From NCBI RefSeq assembly GCF_001620265.1, contig NZ_CP012661.1, positions 2,852,001-2,916,000 of the forward strand: a stretch of DNA of 64,000 bases, in the 5' to 3' direction. Made by a program: the position numbers and the translations under genes. The notes below the pieces were generated by a model, which saw nothing but the letters and a program-made list of their open reading frames with translations, did no database searches and was not told the origin of the DNA. This stretch comes from Frigidibacter mobilis (lineage in GTDB: Bacteria > Pseudomonadota > Alphaproteobacteria > Rhodobacterales > Rhodobacteraceae). Position 1 is the stretch's first letter; each line of letters begins with the position of its first letter. Shown here piece by piece: positions 1-8,691 of this stretch.

Positions 1-2
1 CA

Positions 3-866
3 CCCCGCAGCTTGGCCGCGATGCGCCATCGGCTGGGGCCGATCCCCGCGCAGGCGCTGGAGTTCGGCATCCCGCTGCGAATCGGCAGCGCCACCGTCAG
101 CCTGCACCCGGCCGGGCATGTGCCTGGCTCGGCACAGGTGCGCATCGAGGTGGCGGGCGAGGTCTGGGTAGTGTCGGGGGATTACAAGACCCGGCCCGAC
201 GGGCTGTCGGAGCCGTTCGAGCCGCTGCGCTGCGACACCTTCATCAGCGAGTGCACCTTCGGCCTGCCGGTATTCCGCTGGCGCCCCGAGGCCGCGATCC
301 GTGACGAGATCAACCGCTGGTGGGCCGGGAATGCCGCCGACGGGCGGGTGTCGATCCTGGGCGCCTACAGCCTTGGCAAGGCACAGAGACTGCTGGCGGG
401 GCTCGATCCCGGCATCGGCCCGATCCTGACGCATGGTGCGGTCGAGGAGATGACGGCGATCCTGCGCGCCGAGGGGCTGGACTTGCCCGCGACCCTTCGC
501 GTGGTGCCGGGAGTGAATGCCAGGTCGCATCCGGGCGCGCTGGTGCTGGCGCCGCCCGCCGCGCTTGGCACGCCCTGGGCGCGGCGGTTCGGGCCGGCCT
601 CGGAGGGCTTCGCCTCGGGCTGGATGCGCCTGCGCGGGATCCGGCGGCGGCGGTCGGTGGACCGTGGCTTCGTGATCTCGGACCATGCCGACTGGGACGG
701 GCTGAATGCGGCGATCCGCGGGACCGGGGCCGAACGGGTATTCGTGACGCATGGCTATACGTCTGCGTTCCGGCGCTGGCTGGAAGGCCAGGGCTATGAC
801 GCGGGGATCGTGGCGACCGACTGGCAGGGGGATGAGGCCGAGGCGGCACCGGAGGGGGCGGAATGA
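3..866 (+). CDS. Ligase-associated DNA exonuclease (beta-CASP metallo-beta-lactamase), 5' end outside window
   Basis: Nuclease of the beta-CASP metallo-beta-lactamase family that is encoded beside bacterial ATP-dependent DNA ligases and is thought to process DNA ends with the ligase. The frame is open to the left edge, so the N-terminal HxHxDH zinc site lies outside the window. Visible are the GHVPGSA strand, SGDYKT, the ECTFGLP segment, the YSLGKAQR helix and, near the C-terminus, SDHADWDG and VFVTHGY, which should supply the remaining metal ligands. The stop lies 118 bp before the ligase start on the same strand, and this context supports the assignment. The true start cannot be seen. Confidence 0.85.
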   Translation, partial: PRSLAAMRHRLGPIPAQALEFGIPLRIGSATVSLHPAGHVPGSAQVRIEVAGEVWVVSGDYKTRPDGLSEPFEPLRCDTFISECTFGLPVFRWRPEAAIRDEINRWWAGNAADGRVSILGAYSLGKAQRLLAGLDPGIGPILTHGAVEEMTAILRAEGLDLPATLRVVPGVNARSHPGALVLAPPAALGTPWARRFGPASEGFASGWMRLRGIRRRRSVDRGFVISDHADWDGLNAAIRGTGAERVFVTHGYTSAFRRWLEGQGYDAGIVATDWQGDEAEAAPEGAE

Positions 867-888
867 CGGTGCGCTTGCAGCTGGCGGC

Positions 889-945
889 GGAGGGGGGCGC
901 TGCCCCCCGTCTCCTGCGGAGACTCCCCCCGGGATATTTGGACCA
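889..945 (+). repeat. Dispersed intergenic hairpin element with GGGATATTT tail (copy 1)
   Basis: A perfect 7-bp stem (GGGGGGC, loop GCT, GCCCCCC at 892-908) is followed by a C-run and the tail GGGATATTTGG at 931-941. The same architecture occurs at 8165-8225 (opposite strand) and at 48636-48690, always between genes. This copy diverges most from the other two. It lies between the exonuclease and ligase genes, so it may act as an intercistronic stem or may simply be a lineage-specific repeat. Confidence 0.5.
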
Positions 946-984
946 GAACGAGGGGCAAGGGGTGTTCGGCAGGGAAGCGGCGCG

Positions 985-2584
985 ATGAAGCGATTTGCCG
1001 GGCTGTTTGCCGCGCTGGAGACCACCACCCGCACCTCCGAGAAGACGGCGGCGCTGGCGGCCTATTTCCGCGAGGCGCCGGAGCAGGACCGGCTGTGGAC
1101 CATCGCTTTGCTGTCGGGGCGGCGGCCGAAGCGGGCGGTGAACGCCACCCGGCTGGCGGAATGGGCGGCGGAGGCGGCGGGGTTGCCGGGCTGGCTGTTC
1201 GAGGAAAGCTATGCCGTGACCGGCGATCTGGCCGAGACCATTGCGCTGATCCTGCCGCCGCCCGAATTGCCCGAGGCGGCGACGCTGACCGTCTGGATCA
1301 GCCGCATCCGCGGCCTTGCCGCGCTGCCCGAACCGGAGCGGCGGGCGGCGGTGCAGGCAGCCTGGGCGGCGCTGGAGGGATCGGAGCGGTTCCTGTTCAA
1401 CAAGCTGATTACCGGCGGCTTTCGGATGGGGGTGGCGCAGGGGCTGATGACGCGGGCGCTGGCGCAGGCGACGGGGATTGCCGAGGCCGACCTTGCGCTG
1501 CGGCTGATGGGCGACTGGACGCCGGACAGCACGACCTTCGGGGCGCTGGTGCTGACCGATGACCCTGGCGCCAATCTGGCGCGGCCCTATCCGTTCTGCC
1601 TTGCCCATGCGCTGGAGCAGGAGCCGGGGCGCTTGGCGCGCCGAGGACTGGGCGGCGGACTGGAAATGGGACGGTATCCGAGGCCAGGCGGTGCTGCGCG
1701 GCGGGCGGTTTACGCTGTGGTCGCGCGGCGAGGAGCTGGTGACGGACCGTTTCCCCGAGCTGGCCGAGCTGGCGGACCGGCTGCCGGACGGCACGGTGAT
1801 CGACGGCGAGATCCTGGCCTTCTCTGCCGGGGACAGCGGCGCGCCGCTGCCCTTTGCCGCCCTGCAAAAGCGCATCGGGCGCAAGGCGGTGCCGAAGAAG
1901 CTGCTGGCCGAGACGCCGGTGATCCTGATGGCCTATGACCTGCTGGAAGAGGCGGGGCGCGATATCAGGAGCGAACCGCTGGCCACGCGGCAGGCGGCGC
2001 TGCGGCGGCTTGCACAAGCTGTACCCGTCGGCGCACCGTTCCGGCTGTCGCCTCCCCTGCCCTTCGCGGACTGGCCGGATCTGGCGGCGTTGCGCGCCGG
2101 AGCTTCGGCGGCGGGGGCCGAGGGGGTGATGATAAAGCGCCTTGCCTCGCCCTATCATGCCGGGCGCAAGCGGGGGGATTGGTGGAAATGGAAGCTCGAC
2201 CCGATGACCTTCGACGCGGTGATGGTCTATGCTCAGGCCGGGCATGGCCGACGCGCCAATCTCTACACCGATTTCACCTTCGCGCTGTGGCAGGGGGATG
2301 AGCTGGTGCCGGTGACCAAGGCCTATTCGGGCCTGACCGATGCAGAATTCGCCGAGATCACCGCCTGGGTGCGCAAGAACACGCTGGAACGCTTCGGCCC
2401 GGTGCGGCGGGTGACGCCGGAACTGGTGTTCGAGATCGCCTTCGAGGGCATCCAGGACAGCCCGCGCCACAAGTCGGGGATCGCGCTGCGCTTTCCGCGG
2501 ATGCTGCGCTGGCGGCGCGACAAGCCGGCTGCCGAGGCGGATACGCTGGAGAGGGCGCGCGATCTGCTGACGGCGAGGCGCTAG
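985..2584 (+). pseudogene. ATP-dependent DNA ligase, frameshifted just before the catalytic lysine
   Basis: ATP-dependent DNA ligase of the bacterial type that pairs with the upstream exonuclease; it would seal nicks through a covalent lysyl-AMP intermediate. Residues 1 to about 215, starting at the ATG at 985, form the N-terminal DNA-binding domain in frame 1. From about 1650 the protein continues in frame 2 with the adenylation motif KWDGIR (Lys codon 1664-1666), the IDGEI motif, EGVMIK, WWKWK and a C-terminal OB-fold to 2584. The shift falls within 1622-1652 and needs one extra base or two missing bases. Comparison with the usual P-x-x-L-G-x-x-x-D-W spacing favours two missing. Repaired length is about 533 residues, normal for the family. 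Family assignment is certain; whether the gene is broken or mis-sequenced is not. Confidence 0.8.
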
Positions 2585-2679
2585 CCGTGTGGCCTGTCAA
2601 AAACGCGGCGGCAAGGCGCCCTTGCACCCCGCGCCCCTGCACCCCTATGTCTGGGGCAGCACAAGAATGAGGTTCCAAG

Positions 2680-4509
2680 ATGCCGATCCGCCTTCCCCGC
2701 CCGCTTTACGATGCCAACCCGGCCGCCGGCGGCGCATTTGGCGATCTGCCCGAATGGGACCTGACCGACCTTTACCCCGCCCCGGACGCGCCCGAGTTCG
2801 CCAATGACATGGCCTGGCTCGAACAGGCCTGCCGCGATTTCGCCGATGATTTCGAGGGGCGGCTGGCCGATCTTGATGCAGGCGCTATGCTGGCCTGCGT
2901 GCTGCGCTATGAGCGGATCGAGACGGTGGCCGGGCGGATCATGTCCTATGCCGGCCTGCGCTATTACCAGAACACTCTGGATGCCGCCCGTGCCAAGTTC
3001 ATGGCCGATGCGCAGGACAAGGTGACGAATTTCACAACGCCGCTGGTGTTCTTCAGCCTGGAGTTCAACCGCCTGCCCGATGAGCATCTGGCGGCACTGC
3101 TGGAGGAAAACGCCGATCTGGCCCGCTATACCCCGGTGTTTGAGCGGATGCGTGCCATGCGCCCGCACCAGCTGTCGGACGAGATGGAGCGCTTCTTGCA
3201 CGACCAGTCCACCGTCGGCGCCGCGGCCTGGAACCGGCTGTTCGACGAGACGATGGCGGGACTGATGTTCGAGGTGGAGGGCGAGGCAGAGCCGCTGAAC
3301 CTGGAGGCCACGCTGAACCTCTTGTCCGATCCGCTGCGCGCCAAACGCGAGGCGGGCGCGCGGGCGCTGGCGGCGGTGTTCGCGCGGAACGTCAAGCTGT
3401 TTGCCCGCGTCCACAACACGCTGGCGAAAGAGAAGGACATCGAGGACCGCTGGCGCAAGATGCCGACCCCGCAATATGGCCGGCACCTGTCGAACCATGT
3501 GGAGCCAGAGGTGGTGCAGGCGCTGCGCGATGCGGTGGTCGCGGCCTATCCGCGCCTCAGCCACCGCTATTATGCGCTGAAGGCGAAATGGATGGGGCTG
3601 GACCGGCTGCAGGTCTGGGACCGCAACGCGCCGCTGCCGACCGAGGATGTGAAGACCGTCGACTGGCCGACCGCGCGCGCAATGGTGATGGACGCCTACG
3701 CCGCCTTCTCGCCCGAGATGGCGACGATTGCCGAGCCCTTCTTCGACAAGGGCTGGATCGACGCAGGCGTGAAGCCCGGCAAGGCGCCCGGCGCCTTTGC
3801 CCACCCCACCGTCACCGAGGTGCATCCCTATGTGATGCTGAACTACCTTGGCAAACCGCGCGACGTGATGACGCTGGCGCATGAGCTTGGCCACGGGGTG
3901 CATCAGGTGCTGGCGGCGGGACAGGGCGAGATGCTGGCCTCGACCCCGCTGACGCTGGCCGAAACCGCCAGTGTGTTTGGCGAGATGCTGACCTTCCGCA
4001 AACTGCTGGAGGCGGCGAAGACGCCCGCCGAACGCAAGATCCTGCTGGCCGGCAAGGTCGAGGACATGATTAACACCGTGGTCCGGCAGATCGCGTTCTA
4101 TGATTTCGAGTGCAAGCTGCACGCCGCCCGGCGCGAGGGCGAGCTGACGCCCGAAGACATCAACGCCCTGTGGATGAGCATCCAGGCCGAAAGCCTGGGC
4201 CCGGTGTTCGAGTTCATGGAAGGGTATGAGACCTTCTGGTCCTATATCCCCCACTTCGTGCACTCGCCCTTCTACGTCTATGCCTATGCCTTTGGCGACG
4301 GGCTGGTGAACGCACTTTATGCCGCCTACGAGGAAGGGCTGCCGGGCTTCGAGGAGAAGTATTTCGACATGCTGCGCGCCGGCGGATCCAAGCACCACAA
4401 GGAGCTGCTGGCGCCCTTCGGGCTCGATGCCAGCGACCCGGCCTTCTGGGAGAAGGGGCTTGGCATGATCGCAGGCATGATCGACGAGCTGGAGGCAATG
4501 GAGGACTGA
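2680..4509 (+). CDS. pepF: M3 family oligoendopeptidase F
   Basis: Cytoplasmic zinc metallopeptidase of family M3 (PepF/oligoendopeptidase F, 609 residues, normal size) that degrades short peptides. The zinc motif HELGH is at residues 401-405, with the downstream glutamate in the TLAETASVFGE segment about 25 residues later. The C-terminal FEKGLGMIAG-type tail is also typical. The start is the ATG at 2680, preceded by a GAGG ribosome site at 7-nt spacing. The gene is monocistronic: the ligase ends 95 bp upstream and the next gene is convergent, with only 24 bp between the stops. There is no signal peptide. Confidence 0.93.
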   Translation: MPIRLPRPLYDANPAAGGAFGDLPEWDLTDLYPAPDAPEFANDMAWLEQACRDFADDFEGRLADLDAGAMLACVLRYERIETVAGRIMSYAGLRYYQNTLDAARAKFMADAQDKVTNFTTPLVFFSLEFNRLPDEHLAALLEENADLARYTPVFERMRAMRPHQLSDEMERFLHDQSTVGAAAWNRLFDETMAGLMFEVEGEAEPLNLEATLNLLSDPLRAKREAGARALAAVFARNVKLFARVHNTLAKEKDIEDRWRKMPTPQYGRHLSNHVEPEVVQALRDAVVAAYPRLSHRYYALKAKWMGLDRLQVWDRNAPLPTEDVKTVDWPTARAMVMDAYAAFSPEMATIAEPFFDKGWIDAGVKPGKAPGAFAHPTVTEVHPYVMLNYLGKPRDVMTLAHELGHGVHQVLAAGQGEMLASTPLTLAETASVFGEMLTFRKLLEAAKTPAERKILLAGKVEDMINTVVRQIAFYDFECKLHAARREGELTPEDINALWMSIQAESLGPVFEFMEGYETFWSYIPHFVHSPFYVYAYAFGDGLVNALYAAYEEGLPGFEEKYFDMLRAGGSKHHKELLAPFGLDASDPAFWEKGLGMIAGMIDELEAMED

Positions 4510-4533
4510 TCCGCCTCGGGGCGGTCGGTAGCC

Positions 4534-5487
4534 TCAACCGCTGATCGCCACCTCGGCCAGCAGGCCACGATGGTTGGAGCCAAGATCATCGCCAAAGGGC
4601 TGCAGCCCGGTCAGCCTTGCGCCGCCGCGAACGAAGATGTTGTCGATCGGCACACCGAAGCGCCCGGCCTCGACCGGCCAGGTCGGCACGGGGACGCGCG
4701 GCGCGCGCAGGCCTGTCGCGTCGATCAGCTCGCGCGACGGTGCGCTCCACGGTGCGGCGTTGAAATCGCCGACGACCACCAGCGGCCCGGCAATGGCATT
4801 GGTGCGCGTCTGCAGCTGCGTGTCCTGCAGCTCGACCTGACCTGCAAACCACGGCTTCAGCTTGTGCGCCACGATCAGCGTGAACGGCACGCCACTGGTC
4901 GGGGTGACCGTAACGGACACGAGCCGTCCGTCCCAGGCCATCGGCCCTTCGTCGGGATTGGTCGGCTCCAGCGGCAGTTTCGACAGAACAAGCGTCCGGC
5001 AGTGTTTCTGGCAGCCGCTGTCATAGGGATACTCTGTCCGCAGTTGTGGCAGGACCGCCCCCAACGCCTCGCTTTCCGCGAAAGCCAGCACATCGGCACC
5101 GGATTCGCTCGCCGCCTGCCTGATCCGCTCGGCATTGGCGACATTCTCGCTGAGGACATTGAAAAATATGACCCTCACATCCGACTGCATGGTATCGGCC
5201 ACTGGCAGCGAGCGTTGCACATGCTGAAGGCTGAACCACCCGGTCAGCGCCATAATCACCACGGCAAGGGCCCCTCCCATCCGCCAGGCCCCCAGCAGGG
5301 CCGCCAGCAGGGAAAGCACCAAGGCAAGGCCCAGCATCTGCGGCGCCACACTGTCCAGTACCCGCGCCACCGTCCCAAGCGGCGACAGCAGGGGAAGGGT
5401 CCCCGGCACAGTGCCGGCCAACAACGCCAATACTGACAGGCACAGCAGAGCCCCGATCAAACGTTGCCGGAATGCATTCGCGGTCAT
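4534..5487 (-). CDS. Endonuclease/exonuclease/phosphatase family protein with N-terminal membrane segments
   Basis: Membrane-anchored member of the EEP (DNase I-like) superfamily, about 317 residues. The first ~95 residues hold three hydrophobic segments. The catalytic domain follows, with FFNVLSENV, a DVLAFAE segment, GDFNAAPWS and the C-terminal GSNHRGL histidine motif. This arrangement places the catalytic domain outside the cytoplasmic membrane, as in YafD-like proteins; the substrate is unknown. The start at 5487 is preferred over an in-frame ATG at 5514 because AGGACA lies upstream of the former and nothing comparable lies upstream of the latter. The gene is convergent with pepF. Confidence 0.82.
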   Translation of the reverse strand: MTANAFRQRLIGALLCLSVLALLAGTVPGTLPLLSPLGTVARVLDSVAPQMLGLALVLSLLAALLGAWRMGGALAVVIMALTGWFSLQHVQRSLPVADTMQSDVRVIFFNVLSENVANAERIRQAASESGADVLAFAESEALGAVLPQLRTEYPYDSGCQKHCRTLVLSKLPLEPTNPDEGPMAWDGRLVSVTVTPTSGVPFTLIVAHKLKPWFAGQVELQDTQLQTRTNAIAGPLVVVGDFNAAPWSAPSRELIDATGLRAPRVPVPTWPVEAGRFGVPIDNIFVRGGARLTGLQPFGDDLGSNHRGLLAEVAISG

Positions 5488-5584
5488 CTTGCTTTGTCCT
5501 GCCCGAGCCAGCACGCGCGGCCAGCCGCTTCAATCCTCGTCGCAACTTAGCCGCACTGCAGCAAAGCGCAACCTGTACTGGTCG

Positions 5585-5620
5585 AAAGGGGGCGCCCCTA
5601 GCGCAAGAGTGAGGCGCCCC
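5585..5620 (-). terminator. Hairpin terminator candidate after rpoH
   Basis: GGGGCGCC (5589-5596) and GGCGCCCC (5613-5620) form a perfect 8-bp stem with a 16-nt loop. On the minus strand the stem is followed by a short CCTTT run. It lies 34 bp downstream of the rpoH stop, as expected for a transcription terminator, although the T-tract is weak. Confidence 0.5.
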
Positions 5621-5653
5621 GCATAAAGAGCAGGCCCGCGCACGCCCCGGGGA

Positions 5654-6550
5654 TCAGGCCGACACCAGCATACCGCGTTCGCGCGCCAGATCCTGCATGC
5701 GCTTTTGCAACTTCTCGAAGGCCCGCACCTCGATCTGGCGAATCCGCTCGCGGCTGACCTCGTATTGCGCCGACAGGTCTTCCAGCGTCGCCGGACTGTC
5801 TTCCAGCCGGCGCTGCATCAGGATGTCCTTCTCGCGGTCGTTCAGCACATCCATCGCCTGCACAAGCAGGGCCCGCCGCGCCTCCAGCTCGTCGCGCTCC
5901 TCATAGGCACCGGCCTGGTCGGCATCCTCGTCCTCAAGCCAGTCCTGCCACTGAGTCGCGCTGTCGCCATCCGAGCCGACCATCGCGTTCAGCGAGGCAT
6001 CGCCCCCCGACAACCGCCGGTTCATGGAAACAACCTCGGCCTCGGTCACGTTCAGGTCCTTAGCGATCTGCGCGACGTTTTCCGGGCGCAGGTCGCCCTC
6101 TTCCAGCGCGCCGATCTTGGACTTGGCCTTGCGCAGGTTGAAGAACAGCTTCTTCTGGGCCGAGGTGGTGCCCAGCTTCACCAGGCTCCAGGACCGCAGG
6201 ATGTATTCCTGAATGCTGGCGCGGATCCACCACATCGCATAGGTCGCCAGCCGGAAGCCGCGCTCGGGATCAAAGCGTTTGACCGCCTGCATCAGACCCA
6301 CATTGGCCTCGGAAATCACTTCCGCCTGCGGCAGCCCGTAGCCGCGGTAGCCCATTGCGATCTTGGCCGCGAGCCGCAGGTGCGAGGTGACCAGCCGGTG
6401 CGCCGCCGAGGCGTCCTCGTGATCGACCCAGCGTTTGGCCAGCATGTATTCCTCTTCGGGCTCCAGCAGCGGAAACTTGCGGATCTCCTGAAGGTAGCGG
6501 TTCATCCCCTGTTCGGGGCTGGGTGCGGGAAGATTGGTGTAGCTGCTCAT
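5654..6550 (-). CDS. rpoH: Heat-shock sigma factor RpoH (sigma-32)
   Basis: Alternative sigma factor directing RNA polymerase to heat-shock and stress promoters; 298 residues. Region 2 (about 70-140) contains the core-binding and -10 recognition helices (SEANVGLMQAVKRFDPERGFR... ATYAMWWIRASIQEYI). It is followed by the RpoH-box-like segment QKKLFFNLRK. Region 4 near 245-285 has the helix-turn-helix EVSRERIRQIEVRAFEKLQ. The N-terminus NLPAPSPEQGMNRYLQEIRKFP resembles the RpoH-I type of Rhodobacterales more than RpoH-II. The gene stands alone with a long upstream region; a possible alternative-sigma promoter is listed separately. Confidence 0.93.
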   Translation of the reverse strand: MSSYTNLPAPSPEQGMNRYLQEIRKFPLLEPEEEYMLAKRWVDHEDASAAHRLVTSHLRLAAKIAMGYRGYGLPQAEVISEANVGLMQAVKRFDPERGFRLATYAMWWIRASIQEYILRSWSLVKLGTTSAQKKLFFNLRKAKSKIGALEEGDLRPENVAQIAKDLNVTEAEVVSMNRRLSGGDASLNAMVGSDGDSATQWQDWLEDEDADQAGAYEERDELEARRALLVQAMDVLNDREKDILMQRRLEDSPATLEDLSAQYEVSRERIRQIEVRAFEKLQKRMQDLARERGMLVSA

Positions 6551-6650
6551 CTGTCTGACCCCCTGTTCCCCTGCCGCCGGGGGGCGGATCGGGACCGGTG
6601 AAATTGGGAAGCGCGCGGCCCGCTTTCAAGGGGCCGCCTCTGGTGTACCG

Positions 6651-6676
6651 AACGGTTCAACGCAGAATGCAGTTCC
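6651..6676 (-). promoter_or_regulatory. Possible GGAAC-N17-CGTT promoter upstream of rpoH
   Basis: On the minus strand GGAAC (6676-6672) is followed 17 nt later by CGTT (6654-6651). This matches the consensus of EcfG/RpoE2 general-stress sigma factors of alphaproteobacteria. It would give a 5' leader of about 95 nt. The match is short, and many Rhodobacterales lack EcfG, so chance is a real alternative. Confidence 0.25.
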
Positions 6677-6798
6677 TCCCGTCGCCGCGCCAGCCCCATG
6701 TCAGCGCTATCACGCTTATGTGGCTGTGCGCGGGCGCAGGGTGATCTGCGGGGGGTTGCTCCCTATGTCGGCTCACGCCTTGGTCCGTCGCTGTCAGC

Positions 6799-7803
6799 TC
6801 ACGCCTCGGGCAGCAGCGCCAGCAGGTCCGCCATATCGGCCGGCAGTGGCGCCGAGAAGGACAGCGCCTCGCCGGTCACCGGATGCTCGAACCCCAGCGT
6901 CGCTGCGTGCAGCGCCTGCCGCGGGAAGGCCGCCACCGCCTCGGCCGCCGCCTCGCCGAGGCTCTTGGCGGCAGGCTTGCGCCGCCCGCCATAGGTCGGA
7001 TCGCCGACCAGCCCGTGCCCGACATGGCCCATATGCACCCGGATCTGATGGGTACGCCCGGTTTCCAGCCAGCAGTCCAGCAGCGCCAGGCTCGGCGGCG
7101 CGCCGAACACCCGGTCCAGCCGCGCCCGCGTCACCGCATGGCGCCCGCCATGTTCCACCACAGCCTGCCGCTGCCGGTCGGTCTTGTGCCGCGCCAACTG
7201 CGTCGCCACCCGCAGGATCCCCCCCGCCTCGAAGCTGACCCCCTTGATCCCGCGCAGCCGCGGATCGGCCTTGTCCGGCACGCCGTGGACCAGCGCCAGA
7301 TAATGCCGCGCCACCGTATGCGCCTCGAACTGCGCCGCGAGGCCATGATGCGCCCGGTCGGTCTTGGCCGCGACCAGCAGCCCGCTGGTATCCTTGTCGA
7401 TCCGGTGCACGATGCCCGGCCGCCGCTCGCCGCCCACCCCGTGCAGCCGCTCGCCGCAATGATGCAGCAGAGCATTGACCAGCGTGCCCGAGGGCGTGCC
7501 CGGTGCCGGATGCACCACCAGCCCCGCGGGCTTGTCGATGACGATAAGGTCGTCATCCTCCCAGACGACAGACAGCGGGATATCCTCGGCCTCGGTCTCC
7601 ACCGGCTCGGGCGCGCCGAGGGCCAGATCGATCCGCTCGCCCTCGGCCACGCGGGCCTTCTGGTCGGTCAGCACCACTCCGCCGCGGCTGACCGCGCCCT
7701 CGGCGATCATCTTCGTCAGCCGCGAACGCGACAGCGCCCATTCCTCTGGCACCTCGCGCGCCAGCGCCTTATCAAGGCGCTCGGGCGGGTCCGGCCCGAT
7801 CAC
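6799..7803 (-). CDS. RluA-family 23S rRNA pseudouridine synthase (RluD-like)
   Basis: Pseudouridine synthase of the RluA family, acting on rRNA or tRNA. An S4 RNA-binding domain occupies roughly residues 1-75 (RLDKAL, SRSRLTKMIAEGAV). The catalytic domain follows with the signature HRIDKDTSGLLV, which carries the catalytic aspartate, and RTHQIRVHMGHVGHGLVGDPTYG near the C-terminus. The start is uncertain. The frame is open far upstream, but the GTG at 7803 (Met-Ile-Gly-Pro-Asp) places the S4 domain correctly and leaves the divergent gene starting at 7826 free. About 334 residues, usual for RluD/RluA-type enzymes. Confidence 0.88.
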   Translation of the reverse strand: MIGPDPPERLDKALAREVPEEWALSRSRLTKMIAEGAVSRGGVVLTDQKARVAEGERIDLALGAPEPVETEAEDIPLSVVWEDDDLIVIDKPAGLVVHPAPGTPSGTLVNALLHHCGERLHGVGGERRPGIVHRIDKDTSGLLVAAKTDRAHHGLAAQFEAHTVARHYLALVHGVPDKADPRLRGIKGVSFEAGGILRVATQLARHKTDRQRQAVVEHGGRHAVTRARLDRVFGAPPSLALLDCWLETGRTHQIRVHMGHVGHGLVGDPTYGGRRKPAAKSLGEAAAEAVAAFPRQALHAATLGFEHPVTGEALSFSAPLPADMADLLALLPEA

Positions 7804-7825
7804 GACATGCAGAAGGCAGGGGGCG

Positions 7826-8149
7826 ATGCCTGACAAGGATGATACTCCGAACGGGGGCGAGGCGGCCCCGGCGCTGCCGGAACTGCGTTTCCTGAAGGCA
7901 CTGGTGACGGCACTGGCCGGGGTGATGATCGTCGGGCTTCTAGCGATCCTTGCGATCCTTGTCATCCGCTTCTCGCAAGATCCCGCCGGCCCGGCGCTGC
8001 CGGCCGAGATCACCCTGCCCGCCGGCACCACCGCCCGCGCCGTCACCTTCGGTCCCGGCTGGTATGCCGTCGTCACCGCGAGGGATGAGATCCTGATCTT
8101 CGACGCCGCCACCGGCACCCTGCGCCAGACGGTCCAGATCGAGGACTGA
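7826..8149 (+). CDS. DUF6476-like single-pass membrane protein
   Basis: A 107-residue protein with an acidic N-terminus, one hydrophobic segment at about residues 26-48 (rich in Val, Leu, Ala, Ile) and a small C-terminal domain containing ITLPAG, GPGWYAVVTARDEILIFD and LRQTVQIED. The latter resembles a short beta-propeller-like blade. It is divergent from the pseudouridine synthase with about 22 bp between the starts, an arrangement I associate with Rhodobacterales. The function is unknown; the domain name is from memory and not verified. Confidence 0.8.
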   Translation: MPDKDDTPNGGEAAPALPELRFLKALVTALAGVMIVGLLAILAILVIRFSQDPAGPALPAEITLPAGTTARAVTFGPGWYAVVTARDEILIFDAATGTLRQTVQIED

Positions 8150-8164
8150 CCGCCCTTCCCCTTT

Positions 8165-8225
8165 TGCCTTGGAGAAATATCCTCGGGGGGGTGCGGGGGG
8201 CAGACGGCCCCCCGCCTCCTGCCCC
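8165..8225 (-). repeat. Dispersed intergenic hairpin element with GAGGATATTT tail (copy 2)
   Basis: Read on the minus strand, this copy has a G-run/C-run stem around GTCTG, a second C7 run, then GAGGATATTT and a CCAAGGCAAAAGG end. It is nearly identical to the copy at 48636-48690, including the GTCTG loop and the AAGGCAAA end. It lies between two convergent genes, where it could serve as a terminator. Confidence 0.6.
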
Positions 8226-8235
8226 GGGCGCCCGG

Positions 8236-8640
8236 TCACAGCTCCCAGAGCGCCGCCTCGGCAATCTCGACCGAATTGCCCGCCGGATCGCGCAGGTAGA
8301 GCGAGCGGGCGCCACTCTTCCAGACCTGCTCATGCTCGATCCCGATGCCAAGCTCTGCCAGCCGGGCGCGCCATGCCTCCAGCTCTCCGGCACTCTCGGC
8401 CCGGAAGCACAGATGGCCCGGCCCGCGGGCGCCATGCGCCGGGATGCCGTTCTGGTGGGCGGGGTCGCTCGTGGCCTCGGGGTTGAAGATCAGCAGCATC
8501 TGCGCGCCGCAGCGCAGAAAGGCCAGGCGGCCCGGCACCGATTGCACCGGCTCCAGCCCGAAAACCTCGGCATAGAACGCGGCCGCCGCCTGCGGATCGG
8601 CCGCGTAGATCACCGTTTCAAGGATTGCGCCTGCCTTCAT
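8236..8640 (-). CDS. VOC family (glyoxalase-like) protein
   Basis: Vicinal-oxygen-chelate fold protein of 134 residues built from the two usual beta-alpha-beta-beta-beta modules. Visible are the strand ILETVIYAADPQAAAAFYAEVFGL at the start, GHLCFRAES in the middle (metal-binding His) and the terminal DPAGNSVEIAE (metal-binding Glu). Such proteins include glyoxalases, dioxygenases and resistance proteins, so the substrate cannot be assigned. The start is set at the ATG at 8640 (MKAGAILE), where the domain begins; nine residues of upstream open frame look non-coding. Confidence 0.83.
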   Translation of the reverse strand: MKAGAILETVIYAADPQAAAAFYAEVFGLEPVQSVPGRLAFLRCGAQMLLIFNPEATSDPAHQNGIPAHGARGPGHLCFRAESAGELEAWRARLAELGIGIEHEQVWKSGARSLYLRDPAGNSVEIAEAALWEL

Positions 8641-8691
8641 CGCCCCCTCCAGGCTGTCGCAACCCAACCCGCCCCGGCGGCGGCAGGTTCC

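Noticed and set aside
2581..4398. A 605-codon minus-strand frame opposite pepF
   Set aside because: Antisense shadow of a well-conserved peptidase gene; His/Gln/Arg-rich and without motif.
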